A stretch of 64,000 nucleotides of DNA. Origin: an uncultured bacterium. GTDB lineage: Bacteria; Bacteroidota; Bacteroidia; Bacteroidales; Muribaculaceae. Numbering within the stretch: position 1 is the stretch's first letter; each line of letters opens with the position of its first letter. Below are positions 51,578-59,603 of the stretch, one piece after another. The position numbers and the translations under genes were made by a program. The notes beneath the pieces were generated by a model. The model did no database searches. It was not told where the DNA came from and worked only from the letters and a program-made list of their open reading frames with translations. The stretch covers positions 1 through 64,000 of the forward strand of contig CAJMNI010000008.1 in the NCBI GenBank assembly GCA_905214735.1. Reading direction: 5' to 3'.

Positions 51578-52540
51578 ATGTGGATTTTCGAAGATATCTT
51601 CAAGACCACCATCTGGGGTGGGGACAGGATTCCGGCGCTGAAGAAAGTTTCGGTCGATCTTCCCAATGTGGGGGAGAGCTGGGAGATTTCCGGAGTCGCA
51701 GGCTCGGAGTCGGTGGTTGCCGAAGGAAAAGACAAGGGGCTCACGCTTCGTGAGCTCGTGCGTAAATATGGCGCCTCTCTTATGGGCGAGGCGAATTTCG
51801 GGAAATTCGGCGAGGATTTTCCTCTTCTGATAAAGTTTATCGACGCCCGTCAGGATCTCTCAGTGCAGGTTCATCCCGACGACGCGCTTGCGCAGAAACG
51901 CGGCTTCCGCTTCGGCAAGACCGAAATGTGGTATGTCGTTGACGCGGCTCCCGGGGCCAGACTGGCCAACGGATTCCGTCATGAAGTAGATCCCGGAGAA
52001 TATGCCGGGCTTGTCGAGACGGGAAAAATTGAGGATGAGCTTCGGTTCTGTCCGATATCCCGCGGCGACGTGTTCTTTATCCCGGCCGGCCGGGTGCATG
52101 CCATCGGCAAAGGGGCATTCGTGGCTGAGATCCAGCAGACCTCCGACACCACCTATCGTCTCTACGATTATCATCGCAAGGACGCCAACGGCCGTGAGCG
52201 CGAGCTCCACACTGCCCAGGCCTTCGATGCGATCAATTTCCGCGACACTGACGGAAAAGCCGTCGACTACAAGGCTGAAGAGAACGGAGCGGTCAATGTG
52301 GCCGATTCTCCTTTCTTCACAACAAATGTGATCAAAGCCGACGCGGCAATCGTGCGCGACTACGGTTCTCTCGATTCCTTCGTGATTCTGATCGCCACCT
52401 CAGGAGAGGCCGACATCAGATGCGGCGGGGAGAGCATCACCCTGAGAGCCGGTCACAGCGTGCTCCTTCCCGCTTCGGCCGGAAGCTACGAGATCGAACC
52501 CGTCGGAGGCTTCACAGCCCTCGAGACATATATTCGTTAA
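51578..52540 (+). CDS. manA: Mannose-6-phosphate isomerase, class I
   Basis: A 320-residue cytoplasmic zinc cupin that interconverts mannose-6-phosphate and fructose-6-phosphate. The start WIFEDIFKTTIWGGDRIPALK and GESWEISGV are typical of the short bacterial form; zinc ligands lie in LSVQVHPDDALAQ, KTEMWYVVD and PAGRVHAIGKGAFVAEIQQTSDTTYRLYDY. No signal peptide. Its place at the end of the mannan operon ties released mannose to glycolysis, provided a kinase (possibly the ROK protein upstream) makes mannose-6-phosphate. Confidence 0.95.
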   Translation: MWIFEDIFKTTIWGGDRIPALKKVSVDLPNVGESWEISGVAGSESVVAEGKDKGLTLRELVRKYGASLMGEANFGKFGEDFPLLIKFIDARQDLSVQVHPDDALAQKRGFRFGKTEMWYVVDAAPGARLANGFRHEVDPGEYAGLVETGKIEDELRFCPISRGDVFFIPAGRVHAIGKGAFVAEIQQTSDTTYRLYDYHRKDANGRERELHTAQAFDAINFRDTDGKAVDYKAEENGAVNVADSPFFTTNVIKADAAIVRDYGSLDSFVILIATSGEADIRCGGESITLRAGHSVLLPASAGSYEIEPVGGFTALETYIR

Positions 52541-52687
52541 GAAGTTTGTTTAGGTTAGTTTTAAATTATGGAAATGGAAGTTGTTTTCATAGAGTAATGT
52601 TGAAATACGAAGTTAAGTTTTTTATGTTGGCAGTTATAAGTAATAAGTTGAGTTTTTAGACAACCTGTTAAATAAGCAAAACGTGAG

Positions 52688-52724
52688 AATCGCCCCGCCG
52701 AACGAGATGTTTAGCGGGGCGATT
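52688..52724 (+). terminator. Probable terminator after manA
   Basis: AATCGCCCCGC and GCGGGGCGATT form an 11-base-pair stem with a 15-base loop, followed by ATATTG. The 366-base gap 52541-52906 otherwise contains AT-rich DNA and the second hairpin listed next; no gene is seen. Confidence 0.6.
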
Positions 52725-52853
52725 ATATTGTGAATATTGCGCTGTTTCCGGCGGGAAGGAGTCCCGGCAGGGAATTTATATATCGGATGGAAAAGAGGGC
52801 GGGAGAAGCCGCGGGAAGGGGCGGGAGAAGCCGATAAAATAAGATAAAATAAA

Positions 52854-52878
52854 CGGTGGAGTCGAATCGGCTCCACCG
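52854..52878 (-). terminator. Terminator of the second beta-helix gene
   Basis: CGGTGGAG and CTCCACCG pair (inner CGA/TCG-like), and the A-rich bases to the left give a T run on the minus strand. Confidence 0.75.
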
Positions 52879-52906
52879 TATGAGGAATTATTGATGGTTA
52901 TGGGAA

Positions 52907-55402
52907 TCAGCGGATGGCTACCTTGGCAACCTTGCTGCCGGCGGGAGTCACAACGCGAACCAGATAGATCGAAGCAGGGAGTTCGATCGCTGCGGTTCCG
53001 TTTACGCTCTTCTTCGAGATGAGACGGCCGGCGAGGTCATATACATATACTGTGGCGTCGGAAGCCTCTACAACTGCTGCGCCTGCTGCTGTGCGGACGC
53101 TGATTGCTGCGTCGTCGGCGTCAATGCCGCCGACACCGGTGCCAACCACATATTTGGTGCCATATACGTTGAGGGCCGGAACGCGGGCTGTGAACTTGTT
53201 GTTTGTCTGAGTTTCGCCGATAAAGAAAGGAACTTCAAGCTTCACGTAGCGTGCTCTCACGGGAGCTGTTTCAGCTTTGGCCTTAACTTCTTTCGGCTCG
53301 GCCTCGGGACCTGACTCAGACTTGAAAGTATAGGTCTTGATGTCCTGGATGCCGACCCCGGTTGCGGATACGACGCGGTTCCAGCAGGTGTTGGTGTCGC
53401 CCTGCGGGGTGATAAGGTCGAGATCGGGAGCTGTGTTCGAGACGTAGATGTTCAGATCTTCGAGGTTGGGTTCGTTTGTTTCGCCGCCAGCCTTGCAGTC
53501 CACGAGTTCGATTTTCTCGATGTCGTAGGTATCTTCGAGGTCGATCACAGCAAACTTGATGGGATCGTTTTTCGAAGCCTGGGCGAAACACCATTTGTGG
53601 TCTTTGTCGGCGTAACCGTTGATCAGATTGCTTGCAGTCTCGCGCATGTTGACAGCGTCGTAGCTTTTCAAAATGGTCTTGCCCACGCTGATGAGGTTGT
53701 TTTCGCGCTCGATCGGACGCGAGTATTCGCCGAAGATGTCGACTCCGTAGATGCGGACGGCGCCGTCGGCCTTGGTGAAGGTGGCGCGGAGATAGCGCAC
53801 CTCTACCGGTGTAAACGACTCATCCTTATAAATGCGGTCGCCGTCGTTGGTCTTGTGGAGGATCTCGGTCCAGTTCTCGTTGTCGAGGCTATATTCCAGT
53901 TTCCAGTCGGGAGTGTTCTGCGAGTTGGGCTCGTAATGTTTTGCATCCTCAAACCAGAAGCGGTTGATCCTGTAATAGTCGGTGAATTCCCAGATCACCC
54001 ATGGGTGTTCCGACTGGTTTTCACACCATTTCTTGCCCCGAGTCTCCTCTCTGGTGTTGAGATAGAACTCATGCTCGCCGTCGTTGACGCGGCCGCTGGC
54101 GTCTTTGATTAAGCAGCGGAGTTTTCCTGTGCCGTCTAACTTGACAGTGTTGATGGGCACGGGAACCTCATTCACGTTTACAGTGAAAGTAGTCGATGCT
54201 TCCTTGACCGTATTGTTGCCGGGAATCGTGACGGTGATTGTGGCCGTGCCTTTTCCCACGCCGGTTACTGTGCCTTCCTGATCGACAGTGGCGATAGATT
54301 CGTCGCTGGAGCTATATTTGGCGCCATAGAGAGTGCCGACTTTGGCCTGTTTGGTAGCGCCGGGAGCCACTGTTACTTCATCGCCTGCATGGATGGCGAA
54401 AACTTTGGATACGTCGACGGGGCTTGTCTGCCATTTGAGGCGGGGAAGCACGCCGGCTTCTGCGGTCCAGACGTCAGCGCTCCAGCCCAGCGTCTCGGTG
54501 ATGAATTTCGGGTCGGTGAGCTCGGCGAAACTCTTGTCTGCGCCGTCGGTCGAGTTGGCATTGTCGCTCTTGATTATCGAATGAGCGAAATAGGGGCCGG
54601 TCCATGAACCGGCGAGAGCATAATCGTTCTCGAGTTTGTCGTCCTTGTCTTTGGGTTTACCGAGGATTCGGTGCTGGTCGCCCATGTCGGTATTGATGCG
54701 GATCATCATCGGGGCGGCCACAAAGCAGTTGGTGATCTCATGTTGCACGCCGCCGTCGACGAGAGCCGCGATGCCGCCCACGCAGTTCTTGACGCCTAAG
54801 ATCGTGCCGCCGAAGTAGCATTTGTCGATCACGAGGTTCACGGGCGTGCCGACCAGACCGGCAGCCTGATGCTCGCGCGAATAGGAATAGGTGATGCCGT
54901 AGCAGTTCTCGATGCGGGTGAGAGCGTCTCCGCAGCCGCCGATCAGAGCGCCGACGTGGTCGCGACCCGCAACCTTACCGGTGACGTAGCATTCCGAGAT
55001 GGTGTTGTTTCCTTTGTCTTTGCCCACCAGACCGCCGGCGTTTTGGTCGCCGAGGATGTCGACATTTTCAAGACCGAGTTTGGTGATGGTGGCGTCTTTG
55101 ATGGCTCCGATAAAGGCGTTTTCATTGCGGTCGGCGTTCTGGACGCGGATTCCTTTGATCACATGACCGTTTCCGTAGAGTTTGCCCGTGAAGGGGTGGT
55201 TGTCGTCGCCGAGCGGCGTCCAGTCGCCCGTGACTGTGATGTCGGTTGTAAGGGTGTATTCGCCTGCGAGGTTGTCGGCGATCGCCCTTAATTCTTCCTC
55301 ATTGCTGATGTTGACGGGGTCGACGGCCCAGGCCGCCGTAGCGGACAGGCCTAACAGAGCTGCCAGGCCCAAACGTCCTGAAAAAGTAGATAGCTTTTTC
55401 AT
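52907..55402 (-). CDS. Secreted beta-helix (GLUG-like) protein with Ig-like and discoidin-like domains and sorting tail
   Basis: An 831-residue exported protein (signal peptide ending ATAAWA). Residues 30-270 are GLUG-like beta-helix repeats (EYTLTTDITVTGDWTPLGDD, GKLYGNGHVIKGIRV, GGLVGKDKGNNTISECYVTGKV), clearly paralogous to the start of the 1219-residue protein upstream of susC. A BIG2-like domain (about 340-410: YSSSDESIATVDQEGTVTGVGKGTATITVTI), one or two F5/8 type C-like domains (about 415-560 and 565-755: WVIWEFTDYYRINRFWFEDA, ATFTKADGAVRIYGVDIFGE) and a sorting-like tail (TVYVYDLAGRLISKKSVNGTA, KVAKVAIR) follow. Probably a surface glycan-binding protein controlled by the adjacent hybrid regulator. 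Confidence 0.8.
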   Translation of the reverse strand: MKKLSTFSGRLGLAALLGLSATAAWAVDPVNISNEEELRAIADNLAGEYTLTTDITVTGDWTPLGDDNHPFTGKLYGNGHVIKGIRVQNADRNENAFIGAIKDATITKLGLENVDILGDQNAGGLVGKDKGNNTISECYVTGKVAGRDHVGALIGGCGDALTRIENCYGITYSYSREHQAAGLVGTPVNLVIDKCYFGGTILGVKNCVGGIAALVDGGVQHEITNCFVAAPMMIRINTDMGDQHRILGKPKDKDDKLENDYALAGSWTGPYFAHSIIKSDNANSTDGADKSFAELTDPKFITETLGWSADVWTAEAGVLPRLKWQTSPVDVSKVFAIHAGDEVTVAPGATKQAKVGTLYGAKYSSSDESIATVDQEGTVTGVGKGTATITVTIPGNNTVKEASTTFTVNVNEVPVPINTVKLDGTGKLRCLIKDASGRVNDGEHEFYLNTREETRGKKWCENQSEHPWVIWEFTDYYRINRFWFEDAKHYEPNSQNTPDWKLEYSLDNENWTEILHKTNDGDRIYKDESFTPVEVRYLRATFTKADGAVRIYGVDIFGEYSRPIERENNLISVGKTILKSYDAVNMRETASNLINGYADKDHKWCFAQASKNDPIKFAVIDLEDTYDIEKIELVDCKAGGETNEPNLEDLNIYVSNTAPDLDLITPQGDTNTCWNRVVSATGVGIQDIKTYTFKSESGPEAEPKEVKAKAETAPVRARYVKLEVPFFIGETQTNNKFTARVPALNVYGTKYVVGTGVGGIDADDAAISVRTAAGAAVVEASDATVYVYDLAGRLISKKSVNGTAAIELPASIYLVRVVTPAGSKVAKVAIR

Positions 55403-55417
55403 TTTGAAAAAAATTAA

Positions 55418-55497
55418 GGTTAATGAATATTGAGGTTAATGAATATTGAGGTTTGATGGTATCAATCTGATGGTATTATAATCATACTTGACGGTAT
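55418..55497. promoter_or_regulatory. Repeat cluster upstream of the second beta-helix gene
   Basis: Two head-to-tail 16-base copies of GGTTAATGAATATTGA (55418-55433, 55434-55449), then GATGGTAT at 55455 and 55469 and GACGGTAT at 55490, spaced 14 and 21 bases. These lie 16-95 bases upstream of the gene, the right place for activator sites and leader. Confidence 0.5.
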
Positions 55498-55518
55498 TAA
55501 GATCACAACACAAATATC

Positions 55519-55554
55519 AAAAAAAAGGCAGGATATAGAGTATAATATCCTGCC
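55519..55554 (-). terminator. Terminator of the hybrid regulator
   Basis: On the minus strand GGCAGGATAT and ATATCCTGCC pair around an 8-base loop and run into eight T residues. Confidence 0.85.
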
Positions 55555-55591
55555 AAAATAGTATACGCGTGTATAAGATAGGGCGTTGATG

Positions 55592-58500
55592 TCAGCCTTT
55601 CGGCTGGTTGGCCTCCCGGAATGCCCTCGGAGTCATGGAATATCGCTTGTCGAACTCTTTGTAGAAGTTCGACCGGTTGTTGAATCCGCTCTGGTAGATG
55701 ATGTCCTGGATGGGAAGGGTGGTGGTGAGCAGCAGGTGGGCGGCGTGCTCCATGCGGATCCCCTTGATGTAGTCGTTGGGGGAGGGGAAGTCGAGATCCT
55801 TGAGCTTGCGGTAGAGGTTTCTGACCGACATGTTCATGGCGTTGGCCAGGAATTCCGGATTGAGGTCGGGGTTTGACATAGATTCGGAGATCTTCTTTCG
55901 CATCTTCTCGACAAACTCCTTGTCTTCGATTGATAGGAGTTTTCCTTCGTAGAAGTCGAAGGCGGATGCCCCCGACTTGAAATAGTCGCGCAGACGGCCG
56001 TGGCTTGAGATGAGCCTGTTGATCACGGCGTCGAGATATGCGAATGAGAAAGGCTTCGTCACATATGCGTCGGCTCCGGCGTCGAAACCCTGGATTTTGT
56101 TTGCGCTCGAGCTTTTTGCCGAGAGCATCAGCACCGGAATATGCGATGTGTGCTCGTTTTTGCGCAGGGCTATGGTGAACTCGATTCCGCTCATGCCGGG
56201 CATCATCACGTCGGTGATTATCAGGTCGGGGGGAAGCTGCCGTAAAAGCTCCAGGGCGTCGTCGGGATTGTCGGCGGTGCGCACGTTGTAGTGCACGAGT
56301 CCCTCCTGCAGCAACTGGAGGATGTCGTGGTCGTCGTCGAGCACGAGGATGTTGGGGAGGTTCTCGGCGTTGGCCTGATGTTTCCCCTTGCCGATGGCCC
56401 GCATTTCGTATGGCATGAGCGGCCCCTGCGGCAGTTTGATGGGTTCTTCCTCCTCTTTTTCTTCGTCGGAAGATGCGGGCGGGGTCAGGGGGAGCGGGGG
56501 GAGCATGACGATAAATTCGGCGTATTTCTCCACTTCGCTTTCGATGTTGATGGTTCCCTTCAGGAATTTCACCATTGCGTGGCAGGTGGCCATGCCGAGG
56601 CCGTGGCGCGACGAGAGTCCCTGAGTGGCGTTGCGTTCCAGATTGTCGAGGATGCTGTATCTGTCGAAGATCCTCTCCTTGTCTTCGGGCCTGATCCCTT
56701 TGCCTGTGTTGTAGACCTTGAGCTCAAGCTGCCCGTCGGCCACCCTCAGGCTGACCTTGATTGTTCCGTAGGAGGGGGTGTATTTATAGGCGTTGGAGAG
56801 GAGATTGTAGAAAATCTTGGTGAAGGAGCGCTGGTCGGTGGGCCACTGGATGTCGGGCTCGATATCCGAGGAGAACTTGATGTTGTTGTGCTCGCGGAGC
56901 TCGTCAAACTGCCCGATGATGCTCATCGCGAGGCCCGAGACGTCGACCATGGTGATTTCCGGGGTCTGCACGCCGCTTTCGATCCGGCCGAAATCGATCA
57001 CCTCCTGGATGAGGGAGTTGAGCCGCTGGGCGTTTCCGATGATCAGCGACACATATTTGCGCTCATAGGAATCGAGGCCCGGATAGTTGAGCAGGCGCTC
57101 GCAGGGACCGTAGATCAGGGTTAGGGGAGTGCAGAACTCGTGGGTGATGGTGGTGAAGAACCTGATCTTGTCTTCGTAGGTCTTTTCCTTGTTGCGCTGC
57201 TCGATTTTTTCGAGACGCCTTTTCTGCATGCTGCTCTGGCGCTTGAGAAGGGTGTAGATCAGCAGGGCTATCAGGGCGAGGGCGATGAGGAGATAGATCA
57301 GTTTTGCGCCGAGGGTGAGAAACCATGGGGCGGCCATCTTGATCTTGCGGGTGAAGACGGGGCTTTCATAACCGGTGGTTGGATCGACATAGCGCATCTG
57401 CAGCTCGTAGGAGCCGGGAGCGAGGTGGGAGAAGAGCATGCGGTCGCCCTCGGCCAGAGTCCACTCCTTGTCGGTGTTGAGCCTGTAATAGAACTGGTAG
57501 CGGACTCCGTTGATATGGTCGGGAGCGGTGAATCCCAGATAGAATGTGTTGACATCTGCCGGGAATTCAAATCGGCCTTCTTTTGTGTCGATATATTTCG
57601 CCAGAGAGACATATTCGTCGCCGATTATCAGATAGCATATCATGATATCGGGATATTTTACGGAATTCTTCCATTCTCCGCCGGGCATAACAATGGCGAG
57701 CAGTCCGTTGGTGCCTCCGAAAAAGAGCCGGTTGTCGCGGGTGAATGCGGCTCCGTCGCAGAATTCCGTGATTTCGGCGCCGACGTTGGAACCATAGCTC
57801 CACACGGACCCGCTGTCGGGATCGATCCAGACGATGCCGTCGTTGGTCGAGGCCCACACCTTGTTGCCGGCCGAGGGGAGGAGGGCATGGATCGTGGTGT
57901 TGTGGATTCCCGACGACCGGGTGAAGCTCTTTTCATCTTTCCGGGTCTTGCGGATTATTCCCGCGCCCGTTCCTAACCAGAGCGCGTTTCCCTGGGGAAG
58001 GACATAAAACATGTCGTTGAGCGCCGAGTCAGCATTGTCGAGCTTGATCCTCGACATTGTGTTGTTTTTGATCTTGAACGCCCCCAGGCCGCGGTTGGCG
58101 GCATAGATGGTGCCCTTGCCGTCGCCCGAGATGGAGAAGAAGAAGTTGGAGGCGGAGAAACCGTTGTTGTTGGAAAACACCTTGGTTGAAGTTATCGTCG
58201 GAGCTCCGGAGCCCCGGCTGAGCGAAACGCGGATGATTCCCTGTCCGGAGGCGGCGAGCCATAGCACGGAGTCGTTCTCCTCGTAGATGTCGTGAATCCC
58301 TTTCGGAGCGATGCCCGCCGTCTGCGCCACTTTCTCTATGCGGTTGGAGGCGAGGGAGTAATAGTTCAGACCCTCTTCAGTGCCGATCCAGATCAGGGGG
58401 CGGCGGCTCCGCTTTATGGCGTAGACCTCGTTGTTGAGCAATTCGGAGTTGGCCGACGTGAGCAGGCCTGTCTGGGCCGGAGAGATTTCCGAGTCCATGG

Positions 58501-59599
58501 AGAAATTGCTGATCCGGAGGATTCCGTCGCCCTTTGTGCCGATCCACATCGTGTTGTTGTCGTCGAGATAGAGCGCCCGGATGGGGCGGGTTATCTTGTT
58601 ATGGAGGTCAGTGTAGGTTATGGCTTCGAGCTTGAGAGGCGTTTCCACATATTTGAAGATACCCATGCCGTCGGTGGCTATCCAGATTATCGGCTGGCGC
58701 GAGTCGGCGACCACCGACATCACTCCTGTGGCGATATTGAGATCGCTGATTGCGGGAACTCCGTTCGGCCGGGGAGTGAGCCGGATCATGCCCCTCCAGA
58801 GGAAGCCTACGAAAATGTCGCCGCTGCTTTTGGAGCGTGCTATGGAGGTGATTTTGCCGCGATGGTTCACCTCCTCCGAGAGGTCGGCGATCAGCGTTTG
58901 CGCTTTTGTCGCCGGCGAATAGCTCATGAGTTTGTTGTCGGTAGTCAGAAACAGCATCTTCCCCTTGGCGTCGGGGAAGGCTCCCGACAGCGCCTTCAGT
59001 TCGAGATGGCTGGAGATCACCTTCCCTTTGTAGAGGTTGAAGGTGCGGATTCCATCGGTGCAATAGGCCCGGATGGTGTTCCCCTCCCAGGTGGCGTGCA
59101 ATATCCCCTGCGAGGGAATCTCGATTCCCTCGATCCATCTGAAGTTGTCCGATTTCCCCTCTTCGTAATAAAAAAGCCTGTTCTGATGGGTCACGCAGAA
59201 GATCTTCATGCGGTCTTCGCTCACGAAGGTCTTGCCGGTTTCCCTGAAGTCGGGAAAGGAGGAGAGAGTCGGCTTGGAAAGGGAGGGAATGCGGTCCAGG
59301 CCGTTGGAGGTCTGGACCCATTCTGTTTCGCGCGTGGAGTAAATGCCCTGGATCACCTTGCCGGAGAGGTTATGCCCCCTGTGGAATTTGTCGTAGGGGA
59401 AAAACGTGCGTCCGTCGAAGGTGACGAGACCGTCGATGGTGCCGATCCAGAGGATGCCTTCGGGCGACGACATGAGGGAGAGCACCGAACTGCTCGGGAG
59501 CCCGTCGGAGTGGCTGATCTGCCTCATGATGCTGGCATCGGTGGCAAATGGAAGGAAGAGAGTCAGTAAAATTGATAGTAAGCTCTTTAAGTGTTTCAT
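55592..59599 (-). CDS. Hybrid two-component system regulator (HTCS)
   Basis: A 1335-residue one-protein sensor and transcription factor. After the signal region, repeats such as SSVLSLMSSPEGILWIGTIDGLVTFDG, NTMWIGTKGDGILRISN and PLIWIGTEEGLNYYSLAS form two periplasmic propellers (about 20-665), followed by a Y_Y_Y domain (about 690-750) and one membrane helix (about 757-783, LIYLLIALALIALLIYTLL). In the cytoplasm: histidine kinase with His820 in TTITHEFCTPL, ATPase region with NAYKYTP and GKGIRPEDKERIFDRY, receiver domain with Asp1130 in IITDVMMPG, and a C-terminal AraC-type DNA-binding domain (about 1230-1330). It is expected to sense mannan oligosaccharides and activate this locus. Starts 4 bases after the GH92 stop. 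Confidence 0.95.
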   Translation of the reverse strand: MKHLKSLLSILLTLFLPFATDASIMRQISHSDGLPSSSVLSLMSSPEGILWIGTIDGLVTFDGRTFFPYDKFHRGHNLSGKVIQGIYSTRETEWVQTSNGLDRIPSLSKPTLSSFPDFRETGKTFVSEDRMKIFCVTHQNRLFYYEEGKSDNFRWIEGIEIPSQGILHATWEGNTIRAYCTDGIRTFNLYKGKVISSHLELKALSGAFPDAKGKMLFLTTDNKLMSYSPATKAQTLIADLSEEVNHRGKITSIARSKSSGDIFVGFLWRGMIRLTPRPNGVPAISDLNIATGVMSVVADSRQPIIWIATDGMGIFKYVETPLKLEAITYTDLHNKITRPIRALYLDDNNTMWIGTKGDGILRISNFSMDSEISPAQTGLLTSANSELLNNEVYAIKRSRRPLIWIGTEEGLNYYSLASNRIEKVAQTAGIAPKGIHDIYEENDSVLWLAASGQGIIRVSLSRGSGAPTITSTKVFSNNNGFSASNFFFSISGDGKGTIYAANRGLGAFKIKNNTMSRIKLDNADSALNDMFYVLPQGNALWLGTGAGIIRKTRKDEKSFTRSSGIHNTTIHALLPSAGNKVWASTNDGIVWIDPDSGSVWSYGSNVGAEITEFCDGAAFTRDNRLFFGGTNGLLAIVMPGGEWKNSVKYPDIMICYLIIGDEYVSLAKYIDTKEGRFEFPADVNTFYLGFTAPDHINGVRYQFYYRLNTDKEWTLAEGDRMLFSHLAPGSYELQMRYVDPTTGYESPVFTRKIKMAAPWFLTLGAKLIYLLIALALIALLIYTLLKRQSSMQKRRLEKIEQRNKEKTYEDKIRFFTTITHEFCTPLTLIYGPCERLLNYPGLDSYERKYVSLIIGNAQRLNSLIQEVIDFGRIESGVQTPEITMVDVSGLAMSIIGQFDELREHNNIKFSSDIEPDIQWPTDQRSFTKIFYNLLSNAYKYTPSYGTIKVSLRVADGQLELKVYNTGKGIRPEDKERIFDRYSILDNLERNATQGLSSRHGLGMATCHAMVKFLKGTINIESEVEKYAEFIVMLPPLPLTPPASSDEEKEEEEPIKLPQGPLMPYEMRAIGKGKHQANAENLPNILVLDDDHDILQLLQEGLVHYNVRTADNPDDALELLRQLPPDLIITDVMMPGMSGIEFTIALRKNEHTSHIPVLMLSAKSSSANKIQGFDAGADAYVTKPFSFAYLDAVINRLISSHGRLRDYFKSGASAFDFYEGKLLSIEDKEFVEKMRKKISESMSNPDLNPEFLANAMNMSVRNLYRKLKDLDFPSPNDYIKGIRMEHAAHLLLTTTLPIQDIIYQSGFNNRSNFYKEFDKRYSMTPRAFREANQPKG

Positions 59600-59603
59600 T
59601 TTC

